A DNA stretch of 64,000 bases from Ruegeria sp. PrR005 (GCF_010500245.1 NZ_JAAGOX010000002.1:1-64000), one strand, 5' to 3'; shown: positions 26,629 to 35,757, counted from the first letter of the stretch. The notes: generated by a model from the sequence alone, not told the origin. Translations and numbers: made by a program.

Positions 26629-28130
26629 CGGAACTGGATGCAGCCTTAACAGATGTGGATCGGTCCGAGCTTGATGGGCGGATCGACGGCTTCTTGCTGA
26701 ACCGCCTGGATCCCGGTGCCGACCGTTTCAAGCTTTGCCAATTCGTTCCCGTCCCGACCTGGAACCGTTTCGATCTGGGGTTCAAGCTTCTGTATCTCGA
26801 TTCTCTTGCGGGTTTGCCTTCGGAGTTTTCCGAGCGGATTTACCTGTCTCACATCTCGGCGTTTTCTTTAGGAGACATGAAGGAACCTGGAAGTCTCGAC
26901 AAAAGCGGGGCGCAACGGTTCATCGGCGATTTTCAGACGATCTATCGCAGCTTTGCCGCCGACGGGTTCGATCCAGACCAGAGCCTGATCCCGCTTGCAA
27001 GGGACGGTAGTCCCCTGAACGGAGGCCATCGTTTGGCCAGCGCAATGGCGCTGGGCAAACCGGTTGTCGGGGTGGAAACCGGGCTTGATCCGATGGTTTT
27101 CGATCACGTGTATTTTCGGACACGTGGTATGCCGCAGGCCGATCTCTGTGCCGCCGCGACACGGATGGTCGCCGCAATGCCCGATGCGGCGGTTGCGCTG
27201 ATCTGGCCCGCCGCAAAGGGAAAAGACGCCGAGGTGGAGCGGCTTGTCGGCCCGCTTGTGTTCAAACATGAGGTCACCTTGGGCGCAAACGGGGCTCACA
27301 ATCTGCTGGCAAGGATCTATCGAGGTGAGCCGTGGCTTGGCGATCCCGACGACAACTATCCGGGCATCGAACGCAAGTTGGTGAAGTGCTTTTCCAATCC
27401 CGGTCCGGTGCGGATGATGATTTTCGATGCTCCGCCAAGCGTCGATCGCGTTGCGCTGAAAGAAAGGATCAGGGCTATCTTTGGCATCGGAAAGGACTCG
27501 GTGCATATCACCGACACGCATGCAGAAGCGATCGAAGCAAGCCGTCTTCTTCTCAATCGCAATTCGGTGCATTTTCTGAACAACGCCCATCCGATGGCGT
27601 TCGCGGCGACCCGCAAGATGGCAGGGGCGCTGGTCGATGCCATGGCACGGGCAGGAATGCCGCCTGATGTGTTGGCCGGCGATACCGGATTGGTGATCGG
27701 CGCATACGGCTTGCGCCCCCCCGGCGACATTGACGTGATTGCAGACAAACCGCTGACCGGTGGCATGGCGGATATCGCCGAACAGCATACCGGGCGTTAC
27801 CGCGACTGTTCCATCGGCGATCTATTACAGGATCCGGCTCTGCATTTTTATTACTTCGATTTGAAATTCATCAGCTTGAGGCAGGTGTATGTGCTGAAGT
27901 CCAATCGCGCCGCAGGACGGGATGTGGATGATCTTGCGCTGATCGAACCTTTGCTGGAGTCTTCTGGGAATACAGATGCTTTCGAGAAGATCTTGAAGTT
28001 TCGAATACTGAAACTGCGGGTCCGGCGGCAGTTGATCAGGTTACTGTTTCGCATTGGCATAGGCGATCAGATGCGCCGCATCTATCGCGCCGTTAAATCC
28101 GGGCCAAAAGGTTCGGGCGAGGGTAGATAG
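26625..28130 (+). CDS. Unrecognised protein with ParB-like and nucleotidyltransferase-like regions
   Basis: 501 residues, GTG start coupled to the upstream glycosyltransferase. I do not recognise the family as a whole. Residues about 95-150 contain ARDGSPLNGGHRLASA, close to the G-x-H-R core of ParB/sulfiredoxin-like folds. A middle segment (about 222-320) has HNLLARIYRGEPWLG and then alternating strands and helices. The C-terminal part shows GLRPPGDIDV (about 362-371) and KSNRAAGRDVDDLALI (about 425-440), the pattern of a minimal nucleotidyltransferase fold (G..R..D.D and a later KD..D). The last 40 residues are very basic. Position implies a role in polysaccharide assembly or decoration. 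No signal peptide. Confidence 0.6.
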   Translation: MTELDAALTDVDRSELDGRIDGFLLNRLDPGADRFKLCQFVPVPTWNRFDLGFKLLYLDSLAGLPSEFSERIYLSHISAFSLGDMKEPGSLDKSGAQRFIGDFQTIYRSFAADGFDPDQSLIPLARDGSPLNGGHRLASAMALGKPVVGVETGLDPMVFDHVYFRTRGMPQADLCAAATRMVAAMPDAAVALIWPAAKGKDAEVERLVGPLVFKHEVTLGANGAHNLLARIYRGEPWLGDPDDNYPGIERKLVKCFSNPGPVRMMIFDAPPSVDRVALKERIRAIFGIGKDSVHITDTHAEAIEASRLLLNRNSVHFLNNAHPMAFAATRKMAGALVDAMARAGMPPDVLAGDTGLVIGAYGLRPPGDIDVIADKPLTGGMADIAEQHTGRYRDCSIGDLLQDPALHFYYFDLKFISLRQVYVLKSNRAAGRDVDDLALIEPLLESSGNTDAFEKILKFRILKLRVRRQLIRLLFRIGIGDQMRRIYRAVKSGPKGSGEGR

Positions 28131-28232
28131 GCCACTTCATCAACACTGACCGTTTTGCGAACCGTTCAGCCAACCCGACTGACCGGACAATTCCTGTACC
28201 TTCACGGCTGGGCTGGCGGGAGGCGATGAAAA

Positions 28233-28268
28233 TTGACAGGTATCGAGAATCAACCTAACGTTTGTTAG
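28233..28268 (+). promoter_or_regulatory. Promoter with overlapping TetR operator
   Basis: TTGACA at 28233-28238 is followed after 17 bases by TAACGT (28256-28261), a usable sigma70-type promoter. The inverted repeat CTAAC-GTTT-GTTAG (28255-28268) covers the -10 region, a classic arrangement for autorepression by the TetR gene that starts 20 bases later. The remainder of the gap 28131-28232 shows nothing I can interpret. Confidence 0.55.
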
Positions 28269-28287
28269 AGATCAGTGGAATAAAACT

Positions 28288-28890
28288 GTGGAAGATACCT
28301 CATCAAGACAAACGCGGGACAGGATTCTGCATACGGCAGCCGAGCTTTTCGGGCAGCAGGGCTACTCGGGGGTTTCGATGCGCCGCATCGCCGATGCCTG
28401 TGAGATGAAGGCAGGCAGTCTCTACTATCACTTCGGATCAAAGGACGAGATCCTGAGCGAGGTGCTGAACCTGGGCATCAGCAAGGTCATGGCGGCGGTT
28501 TCGCAAGCGCTGGATGAACTGCCCGATACCGCGACTGCGCCCGAGAAGTTGCGTGCGGCACTGGCTGGGCACTTGCGCGCTCTGCTGGAATACAGTGTCT
28601 TCACCTCTGCCAACGTGCGCATCTTTGGTCAGGTTCCCGAAGTGGTACGGCAGGCAAATCTTGACGCGCGACGCGCCTATGAAACCCTGTGGGACGAGTT
28701 GCTGGCAGGCTTTCACGCGGGGGGAGCGCTACGGGCCGATGTTGATCCGCGCAGCTTACGCCTGATGGTGATCGGGGCATTGAACGCGACACTGGAATGG
28801 TTCGATCCCGCGCGCGGCGATGTCGATGGGCTGGCGGCGCGCTATGCGGATGTCTTGTCGCATGGGGTTTTCCGGAGAGAAGGTGAATGA
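28288..28890 (+). CDS. TetR/AcrR-family regulator of the acyl-CoA operon
   Basis: 200 residues, GTG start with GTGGAA upstream. The N-terminal helix-turn-helix (about 10-55, GYSGVSMRRIADACEMKAGSLYYHF) is canonical; the C-terminal ligand domain is all-helical. It leads an operon for acyl-CoA carboxylation and probably binds an acyl-CoA intermediate as inducer, as related regulators of fatty acid, leucine and terpene catabolism do (inference). The coding sequence overlaps the carboxylase gene in ATGA. An operator-like palindrome lies directly upstream. Confidence 0.9.
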   Translation: MEDTSSRQTRDRILHTAAELFGQQGYSGVSMRRIADACEMKAGSLYYHFGSKDEILSEVLNLGISKVMAAVSQALDELPDTATAPEKLRAALAGHLRALLEYSVFTSANVRIFGQVPEVVRQANLDARRAYETLWDELLAGFHAGGALRADVDPRSLRLMVIGALNATLEWFDPARGDVDGLAARYADVLSHGVFRREGE

Positions 28891-30485
28891 GCGTGTTCAA
28901 ATCTTCGGTCGAAGCGAAGAGCCCGGAATTCGCCGCCAACAGCGCGGTGAACGACGCGCTGGACGCAATGTTGGGCAAACGATTGCAAGACGCGATGGCG
29001 GGCGGGGCCGAGCGATTGCGCCAGCGGCACAAGGCGCGTGGCAAGCTTTTGGTCCGCGACCGGATCGACCGGGTGCTGGACCCCGGAACGGCATTTCTGG
29101 AACTGTCGCCTCTGGCCGCCTGGGGGCAATACGGCGGCGAGGTCAATGCCGCCGGGATCGTTACCGGCATCGGCATGGTGCATGGCCGCCCTGTCGCGAT
29201 CATCGCCAATGATGCAACCGTCAAAGGGGGCAGCTTCTTTCACGAGACGATCCGCAAACATCTGCGCGCACAGGAGATCGCCGAGGCGAATGGCCTGCCA
29301 TGCCTCTATCTTGTCGATTGCGGCGGCGCCTATCTGCCCGAGCAGGACCGGGTGTTCCCGGATCGGGACCATTTCGGCAATGCCTTTTACCGGCAATGCC
29401 GGATGTCGGCGCAGGGACTGCCGCAGATCTCGGTCGTGTTTGGCGGCTGCACGGCAGGGGGTGCGTACATCCCGGCGCTGTCCGACCAGGTGATTATGGT
29501 GCGCGGCAATGCGCGCATCCATCTGGGCGGCCCCTCCATCGTCAAGGTGGCGATCAACGAAGAGGTAGATGGCGAGACGCTGGGCGGGGCCGAGATGCAC
29601 ACGCGGGTCTCGGGCGTGTCCGATCACCTGGCCGAGACCGAAGACGAGGCGCTGGCGCTGGCAAGGCGGTTGTTGCGCGACGTGGATACCGGCCGGTGTC
29701 CCGTAGCTACGGCCGCGGTGCTGCCACCGCGCCACCCCGCCGAAGAGATCGCGGGGGTGATCAGCGCAGATCCCAAGCGGCCCTATGATGTGCGCGAGCT
29801 GCTGCTGCGGCTGGTCGATGACAGCGCGTTTCAGGAGTTCAAGCCGGATTGGGGCGATACGCTCGTCTGTGCAACCGCGCGCATTCACGGAATGACGGTG
29901 GGTATCCTGGGTAACAACGGCGCGTTGCAATCGGACAGTTCGCGCAAAGCCGCGCATTTCATCACACTGTGCGACCAGCGCGGCATTCCCTTGCTGTTTC
30001 TCCAGAACATCACCGGCTTCATGGTGGGAACCGAGGCCGAGCGCGGCGGCATCGCCAAGGATAGCGCCAAAATGGTCTATGCGATGGCGACCGCGCGGGT
30101 GCCGCGCCTGACCGTGATCGTCGGCGGATCCTATGGGGCGGGAAACTACGGCATGTGCGGGCGCGGGTTCCGGCCCGATTTCCTGTTCTCCTGGCCAACG
30201 GCGCGGATCGCCACCATGTCGGCGGACATCGCGACCAATGTATTGCTGGAACTGCGTCGCGGCAACCTTCGGCAGGACCCGCCGACTGAGGCGGAACTGA
30301 GCGAGATCGAAACGCGCACGAGGGCCCAATATGCCGAGCAGAGCGATCCTTATTACGCGACCTCGCGCCTGTGGGACGATGGGATCATCACGCCCGGCCA
30401 GACCCGTGCGGTGCTGGCAATGTGCCTCTGGCTGGTTCTGGGCCGACCCGGCCCGCGTGGTCATACCCCTGTTTTCCGTATGTGA
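28887..30485 (+). CDS. Acyl-CoA carboxylase, carboxyltransferase subunit (methylcrotonyl/geranyl type)
   Basis: 532 residues. Both carboxyltransferase half-domains are present: the N-terminal half with AGIVTGIG, ANDATVKGGSFF and the acyl-CoA oxyanion region GGCTAGGAY, the C-terminal half with LLFLQNITGFMVG and GGSYGAGNYGMCGR. The sequence pattern is that of the beta subunit of 3-methylcrotonyl-CoA or geranyl-CoA carboxylases rather than propionyl-CoA carboxylase. It transfers CO2 from carboxybiotin on the alpha subunit (31283-33259) to the gamma carbon of an unsaturated branched acyl-CoA. Which substrate is open; see the operon-level finding. Confidence 0.87.
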   Translation: MSVFKSSVEAKSPEFAANSAVNDALDAMLGKRLQDAMAGGAERLRQRHKARGKLLVRDRIDRVLDPGTAFLELSPLAAWGQYGGEVNAAGIVTGIGMVHGRPVAIIANDATVKGGSFFHETIRKHLRAQEIAEANGLPCLYLVDCGGAYLPEQDRVFPDRDHFGNAFYRQCRMSAQGLPQISVVFGGCTAGGAYIPALSDQVIMVRGNARIHLGGPSIVKVAINEEVDGETLGGAEMHTRVSGVSDHLAETEDEALALARRLLRDVDTGRCPVATAAVLPPRHPAEEIAGVISADPKRPYDVRELLLRLVDDSAFQEFKPDWGDTLVCATARIHGMTVGILGNNGALQSDSSRKAAHFITLCDQRGIPLLFLQNITGFMVGTEAERGGIAKDSAKMVYAMATARVPRLTVIVGGSYGAGNYGMCGRGFRPDFLFSWPTARIATMSADIATNVLLELRRGNLRQDPPTEAELSEIETRTRAQYAEQSDPYYATSRLWDDGIITPGQTRAVLAMCLWLVLGRPGPRGHTPVFRM

Positions 30486-30494
30486 GGTGGCTTC

Positions 30495-31286
30495 GTGAGC
30501 TATGACACCCTGACCCTGTCGGTCAATGCGCGCGGCGTTGCGACCCTCACCCTGAACCGGCCCGAGCGGCACAACGCGCTGAACCGTGCCATGATCGACG
30601 AGTTGCATCATGCCGCACTGACGCTGGGCGCGGATGCTACGGTGCGGGTCGTGGTGCTGACCGGCGCGGGGCGCAGTTTCTGCGCCGGCGGCGATATCGG
30701 CTGGTTCCGTGACACGCTGGCGCTGGACCGGCAGGGGCGCGTTGCCGAAAGCAGGGCGCTGGCCGAAATGCTGCACGCGCTCGACCAACTGCCCAAGCCG
30801 CTGATCGGCCGCATCAACGGCGCGGCCTACGGCGGCGGGACAGGGATGATCGCGGTCTGCGATCTGGCGGTTTGCGACCCTACGGCGCGGTTTGGCCTGA
30901 CAGAGGTCCGGCTGGGGCTGATCCCGGCCAATATCTCGCCCTATGTGGTGGCGCGCATCGGGGCGGCCCGGGCGCGGTCGGTGATGCTGTCGGGTGCGCT
31001 CTTTGGGGCTGAGCGTGCGCACGACATCGGATTGGTCGACCAGATCGCGCCTGAAGCAGGGCTGGAGGCGGCCGTAGAGGCGGTGGTGGCCGAACATCTG
31101 CAAGCTTCGGCCAGCGCGGTGGCCGCCACAAAGCGGCTGATCGCCTTTGTAGAGAGCCACGACATCGAGGCCGCCAAGACCTATACCGCCGAAGCCCTGG
31201 CCGACGCCTGGGAGACGCCGGATGGGCGGGCGGGGATTGCCGCCTTTCTCGACAAGCGGCTGCCGCCGTGGAGGTCGGACACATGA
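30495..31286 (+). CDS. Enoyl-CoA hydratase/isomerase family (methylglutaconyl-CoA hydratase-like)
   Basis: 263 residues, GTG start with GAGGTGG upstream. The crotonase fold shows LTGAGRSFCAGGDI (oxyanion hole, about 55-68), AAYGGGTGMIAVCD, and the LTEVRLGLIPANISPYVV segment carrying the catalytic Glu. The last is characteristic, in my memory, of LiuC/AtuE-type hydratases that act on the carboxylated product. It would hydrate a 3-methylglutaconyl-CoA or isohexenyl-glutaconyl-CoA-like compound. It ends in ATGA overlap with the alpha subunit. Confidence 0.85.
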   Translation: MSYDTLTLSVNARGVATLTLNRPERHNALNRAMIDELHHAALTLGADATVRVVVLTGAGRSFCAGGDIGWFRDTLALDRQGRVAESRALAEMLHALDQLPKPLIGRINGAAYGGGTGMIAVCDLAVCDPTARFGLTEVRLGLIPANISPYVVARIGAARARSVMLSGALFGAERAHDIGLVDQIAPEAGLEAAVEAVVAEHLQASASAVAATKRLIAFVESHDIEAAKTYTAEALADAWETPDGRAGIAAFLDKRLPPWRSDT

Positions 31287-33259
31287 CCATCCGCCGTCTT
31301 CTGATCGCCAACCGGGGCGAGATCGCCTGCCGGATCATCCGCACCGCCCGACGGATGGGGATCGGGACCGTGGCGGTCTATTCCGATGCCGACCGCGACA
31401 CGCCCCATGTGCGGGCGGCAGATGCGGCATATCACATCGGCCCACCCGAGGCGGCGCAAAGCTATCTGGACGCGGCGCGGCTTATCGCGGCGGCACGGCG
31501 TGCAGGGGCCGATGCGGTGCATCCGGGATACGGGTTCCTGTCCGAGAACGCCAATTTTGCCGCCACCTGCGCCGAAGCCGGGTTGGCGTTCGTGGGACCG
31601 CCGGCAGAGGTGATCCGCGCCATGGGATCGAAGATCGAGGCGCGGCGCCTGGCGGCGGTGTCCGGGGTACCCGTGGTTGCAGGGCACGATGCAGCGGATC
31701 CATCGGATGCCGAACTTGGTGTTGCGGCCGACCGGATCGGCTTCCCGCTGCTGGTCAAGGCCAGCGCCGGGGGCGGCGGACGCGGCATGCGCATTGTCCG
31801 CGAGCGCGCGCAACTGCCAGCGGCGCTGGCGGCTGCACGGGCCGAGGCGCAAGCGGGGTTTGGCGATGCGACGTTGTTCCTGGAGCGTTTCTTGACGCAA
31901 GCGCGCCATGTCGAGGTGCAGGTACTGGCCGATACTCAGGGCACAGTGCTGCATCTCTTCGACCGCGATTGTTCATTGCAGCGCAACCATCAGAAGGTGA
32001 TCGAGGAAGCTCCGGCGCCAGGGTTGTCCGACGCGCTGCGCCGGTCGATGCATGAGGCAGCGGTGAAACTGGCACGCTCTATCGGTTATGTAAACGCGGG
32101 CACGGTCGAGTTTCTGGTGGACCCGGCCAAGGACTCGTTTCATTTCCTTGAGATGAACACCCGGCTTCAGGTCGAACATCCGGTAACCGAGATGGTAACC
32201 GGGCTTGACCTGGTGGAATGGCAGTTGCGTATCGCCGGGGGCGAGGCGCTGCCGTTCTCGCAGAGTGACATTGTCTGTGCCGGCGCGGCTGTTGAGGCGC
32301 GCATCGCCGCCGAAGATCCGGCCGCGGGATATCGCCCCGAGACGGGGCGGATCGCCCGGTTCGATCCAGCCCCGGGCTGCCGTACCGATACCGGTATCGA
32401 GGAGGGGAGCATCGTGTCGCACCACTACGATTCGATGCTGGCAAAAGTCATCGCGCAGGGACCGGACCGAGGCACTGCGCTGGCGCGGTTGGAACACGGC
32501 CTTGCGGGTATGCAGGTGGGCGGTGTGGTCACCAATATCGGCTTTCTGTCAGACCTTTGCCGCGCCGAAGCTTTTGCCCGGTCTGATCATCATACCGGAA
32601 CCATCGCCGAACTCTTCCCCGAAGGCTGGTCCGCACCCGAGGCTGGCCCGTGGCACAAGGCGGTAGCGGCCATGGCGCGGATCCTGTCCGACCATCCTGC
32701 TCGGTCTACTCCGTTCGAGACGCTTGGCGCATGGCGGCTGCTGCCCGGGGGTGGGGCGGTCTGTTACATCGAGCGATCGGCGGTTGAGGTGAAGCAATCC
32801 GGTTCCCGGTGGGCTGTCACTTTGCCGGAGGGCGAGACATTTGGCTTCGATCACGTCGCCCTCGACAGCGGCCGGCTGATTTTCGAGGCGGATGGCATGC
32901 GGCACAATATCGGCGTCTTGGTCGACGAGGCTGGCGTGACGATGATGACACCCGTCGGTCGGTTCTCGGTGGCTGTCCTGCCGGGCGAAGGCGCATTGCT
33001 CGACCGCCTGGCACCGGGGGATGAAACCGGCACCGAGATCCGCGCGCCTATGCCAGGCCTTGTTGTCGAGGTGTTGCACCCCGAAGGCTCCCGCCTGAAG
33101 CGGGGAGAACCGGTCGTGGTGCTGGAGGCGATGAAACTGATGCAGACCCTGAACGCGCCATGTGACGGGGTGCTGGACAGCCTGTCCTGCATCCCCGGCG
33201 AGACGGTTGAGAAACACGCGCTATTGGCCGCCATGACCCCGGAGGAGGAGAACCCATGA
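31283..33259 (+). CDS. Acyl-CoA carboxylase, biotin carboxylase plus biotin carrier subunit
   Basis: 658 residues from the ATG at 31283, coupled by ATGA and with GGAGG upstream; the open frame to 31268 is unlikely. The biotin carboxylase domain has RRLLIANRGEIACR at the start, the glycine-rich ATP loop KASAGGGGRGMR (about 155), and EMNTRLQVEHPVTE (about 290). The C-terminal carrier has EAMKLMQ with the biotinylated Lys at residue 618. It carboxylates biotin with ATP and bicarbonate and feeds the beta subunit at 28887-30485. Confidence 0.92.
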   Translation: MTIRRLLIANRGEIACRIIRTARRMGIGTVAVYSDADRDTPHVRAADAAYHIGPPEAAQSYLDAARLIAAARRAGADAVHPGYGFLSENANFAATCAEAGLAFVGPPAEVIRAMGSKIEARRLAAVSGVPVVAGHDAADPSDAELGVAADRIGFPLLVKASAGGGGRGMRIVRERAQLPAALAAARAEAQAGFGDATLFLERFLTQARHVEVQVLADTQGTVLHLFDRDCSLQRNHQKVIEEAPAPGLSDALRRSMHEAAVKLARSIGYVNAGTVEFLVDPAKDSFHFLEMNTRLQVEHPVTEMVTGLDLVEWQLRIAGGEALPFSQSDIVCAGAAVEARIAAEDPAAGYRPETGRIARFDPAPGCRTDTGIEEGSIVSHHYDSMLAKVIAQGPDRGTALARLEHGLAGMQVGGVVTNIGFLSDLCRAEAFARSDHHTGTIAELFPEGWSAPEAGPWHKAVAAMARILSDHPARSTPFETLGAWRLLPGGGAVCYIERSAVEVKQSGSRWAVTLPEGETFGFDHVALDSGRLIFEADGMRHNIGVLVDEAGVTMMTPVGRFSVAVLPGEGALLDRLAPGDETGTEIRAPMPGLVVEVLHPEGSRLKRGEPVVVLEAMKLMQTLNAPCDGVLDSLSCIPGETVEKHALLAAMTPEEENP

Positions 33260-34401
33260 CCCGACACCTGTTTCTGGAACCCGAGCATGAGTTGCTGCGC
33301 GACCAGGTCCGCCGATTTGTCGCCGAGCGGGTGCATCCCGAGGCCGACCGGTGGGAGGACGAAGGTGCCGTTCCCCGCGAGATATTGCACGACATGGGCG
33401 ACCTGGGGTTTCTCGGTATCCGCTATCCCGAGGAATATGGCGGCAGCGCCATGGATACCCGCGCCACGGCTGTTCTGGCCGAGGAACTGGGGCGGTCGAC
33501 CTATTCGGGTTTTGCCATCACGGTGCTGGTGCATACCGATATGGCCTCGGTCCATCTGTTCAACGCGGGCTCGGCGGAGCAGCGGGCTGTGTGGATGCCG
33601 GACATCATTGCCGGGCGCAAGATCGTCGCCGTCGCCGTGACCGAGCCCGACGCCGGGTCGGACGTGAAAGGCATCCGCACCAGCGCGCGGCGGGAGGGGG
33701 ACTCCTATGTCCTCAACGGGTCCAAGATGTTCATTACCAACGGGGTGCACGCGGACCTCTACTGTGTGGCGGCCAAGACAGACTCCGGCGGACCGGCCAG
33801 CCAGTCGGTGACCATCTTTCTGGTTGAGAAGGGCACGCCGGGCTTTGCCGTGTCGCGGGCGCTGGACAAGCACGGCTGGCGGTCTTCCGACACGGCCGAG
33901 TTGTCGTTTGCCGAGTGCCGGGTGCCCGCCGCCAATGTTCTGGGCGAAGAGGGGCGCGGGTTCTATTCGATCATGAAAAATTTCCAGAACGAGCGGATCG
34001 TGCTGGGGGCAATGGCGATGGGCGAGGCGCAGGCGGCGCTGGATCTGACGCTCGACTATGTCAAGACGCGGCAGGCATTCGGCGAACCGCTCTGGTCGAA
34101 ACAGGCGATCCGGCAGCGGCTGGCGATGCTGTCGGCACGGGTCGCCGCCGCGCGCCAGTTCGTCTATGCCACCGCCGCCCGCGACGCGGCGGGCGAGGAC
34201 GTGGTGCGGGAGGTCTCGATGCTCAAGGCGCTGTGTGGAGAGCTGGTAAACGAGGTGATGTACGACTGCGTCCAGTTCCACGGCGGTATGGGTTACATGC
34301 GCGAAAGCACCATTGAGCGGATGGCGCGCGATGCGCGCGTTCAATCCATCGGCGGCGGTGCGACCGAAGTGATGCTGGAAGAGGTGGCCAAGCGGATATG
34401 A
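33256..34401 (+). CDS. Acyl-CoA dehydrogenase (isovaleryl/citronellyl-CoA type)
   Basis: 381 residues. All three acyl-CoA dehydrogenase domains are present with the FAD/substrate signatures VAVTEPDAGSD and GSKMFITNG. The usual catalytic Glu of the C-terminal YEGT motif is absent (IGGGATEVML instead), whereas a Glu sits at residue 246 in NFQNERIVL, the position used by isovaleryl-CoA and long-chain dehydrogenases. The C-terminus resembles my memory of citronellyl-CoA dehydrogenase AtuD. It makes the alpha,beta double bond needed before carboxylation. Last gene of the operon; ATGA overlap with the alpha subunit. Confidence 0.87.
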   Translation: MTRHLFLEPEHELLRDQVRRFVAERVHPEADRWEDEGAVPREILHDMGDLGFLGIRYPEEYGGSAMDTRATAVLAEELGRSTYSGFAITVLVHTDMASVHLFNAGSAEQRAVWMPDIIAGRKIVAVAVTEPDAGSDVKGIRTSARREGDSYVLNGSKMFITNGVHADLYCVAAKTDSGGPASQSVTIFLVEKGTPGFAVSRALDKHGWRSSDTAELSFAECRVPAANVLGEEGRGFYSIMKNFQNERIVLGAMAMGEAQAALDLTLDYVKTRQAFGEPLWSKQAIRQRLAMLSARVAAARQFVYATAARDAAGEDVVREVSMLKALCGELVNEVMYDCVQFHGGMGYMRESTIERMARDARVQSIGGGATEVMLEEVAKRI

Positions 34402-34629
34402 GGACAGGCGAGCGCGACGGCGTGTTCCAATGACCTGTACCGCGCTGTGGGGAGAGGTTTTGGCGTCTTGCGTGTCCAAGACTGTCAATTTCGCGCCGGC
34501 GCGGTAAGCTACGTTGCTCTGGTTGGCCGTATCCGAAGTTCATATCGTTGAGCCGCTCGTATTGCGCCAGCAACCGGGTGTCGGTTTTCAGCTTCAGTGA
34601 TGTGAGTTTCGAGTTCAGGGGACCAGATG
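34402..34629. other. Intergenic region between convergent operons
   Basis: 228 bases between the acyl-CoA dehydrogenase stop and the stop of the enolase-family gene. I see only a short GC palindrome (CGCGCCGGCGCG, 34492-34503) and no terminator with a U-tract. A leftward open frame reads through it but has no convincing family resemblance. Confidence 0.5.
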
Positions 34630-35757
34630 TCATCCGCGATAGGCCGCGAGGCTATCGCGGTCTATCTCGATGCCCAGCCCGGGGCCGTCCGGCACGGTTA
34701 GGATGCCCTCCACAGCCTCCAGAGGCCGGGTCAGGACCGCCTGACGGAACGGCATCTCGGTCCGGTCGAATTCGAGCATAGGGAAAAACGGTTCAGGTCG
34801 GGGCGGGTTCGGCGGCAAGGCGGAGATATAGTGCAGCGAGGCTGCCAGTTGAACTCCGGTACCCCAGACATGTGGTACCAGGCGTATCCCGTGCAGTGTG
34901 CACATGTCGGCGATACGGCGGCCTTCGGTAAATCCGCCAGTGCCGCAGATGTCGGGTTGCAGGATGTCGACGCAGCGGCGTTCGACGGGATCCTTCATGC
35001 CCCATCGCCCATGCCATGTCTCGCCCCCCGCGACCGGGATCGGCTGGCCGTTGCGGACATCGGCATAGGCGTCGAGTTGTTCGGGCAGGACGGGTTCTTC
35101 GAACCAGTCGATGTCATAGGGTTCGGCCAGACGGCCCAGCCGGATCGCCTCGATCATGTCATAGCCGTGGTTGGCGTCGATCATCAGGCGCATCTCGGGG
35201 CCTATGGCGTCCCGGCAGGCGGCAATAACCTCGAGATCCTCGTCCACGTCGAAACCAATCTTGATCTTTGCGGCTTTGAACCCTTCTGCCTTGTAGCCCG
35301 CAACCTCGGCGGCGATATCCGCTACACGGTCGCGGCCAGGTTTGCGGAACCCACCGGTCGCATAGGCGGTCACCTGTTCGCGGAACCGCCCGCCCAACAG
35401 GGTCGAGACAGGCGCGTTCCAGGCCTTGCCCCTGATATCCCACAGCGCAATGTCGATGCCCGACAGCGCAGTGATCGTCAGACCGCGCTGCCCCTGATCG
35501 CGGAAGGCGTGATAGACCTCGATCCAACGTTTCTCGGTCTCCAGCGGGTTTTGCCCGATCAGCAGCGGGGTCATGCCCTGCACTACGGCGGCGTTCAGCC
35601 GGGCAGGGCCAAGGCATTCGCCCCAGCCGGTCAGCCCGGCGTCGGTGGACACCTCGACCAGCAGATGGGAGCGCCGGTCGAAACCCGACGAGGCGCTTTC
35701 GAAACGCTGGTCCAGCTTGTGGTCGAGCAGGTGGGTGGTGATTGCGGTGATCTTCAT
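34630..35757 (-). CDS. Enolase-superfamily dehydratase (mandelate racemase/muconate lactonizing type)
   Basis: 375 residues from the ATG at 35757, coupled by ATGA to the LysE stop; the longer frame to 35895 is a shadow of the LysE gene. The capping domain is followed by the TIM barrel with the general base pair Lys164-x-Lys166, metal ligands Asp194, Glu220 and Glu246, and His296 in VPHVWGTG. These residues fit sugar-acid dehydratases of the mandelate racemase subgroup, which remove water from aldonates or aldarates to give 2-keto-3-deoxy acids. Last gene of the long minus-strand catabolic operon. Substrate not determinable. Confidence 0.88.
   Translation of the reverse strand: MKITAITTHLLDHKLDQRFESASSGFDRRSHLLVEVSTDAGLTGWGECLGPARLNAAVVQGMTPLLIGQNPLETEKRWIEVYHAFRDQGQRGLTITALSGIDIALWDIRGKAWNAPVSTLLGGRFREQVTAYATGGFRKPGRDRVADIAAEVAGYKAEGFKAAKIKIGFDVDEDLEVIAACRDAIGPEMRLMIDANHGYDMIEAIRLGRLAEPYDIDWFEEPVLPEQLDAYADVRNGQPIPVAGGETWHGRWGMKDPVERRCVDILQPDICGTGGFTEGRRIADMCTLHGIRLVPHVWGTGVQLAASLHYISALPPNPPRPEPFFPMLEFDRTEMPFRQAVLTRPLEAVEGILTVPDGPGLGIEIDRDSLAAYRG

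Noticed and set aside
28842-31160. 772-residue open frame on the minus strand
   Set aside because: Antisense shadow of the carboxylase beta and hydratase genes, which carry clear family motifs.
32851-34488. 545-residue open frame on the minus strand
   Set aside because: Antisense to the carboxylase alpha and acyl-CoA dehydrogenase genes; no family resemblance.
34402-34629. Broken gene or mobile-element remnant in the gap
   Set aside because: A short leftward open frame passes through, but I found no inverted repeats, target duplication or recognisable transposase motif.
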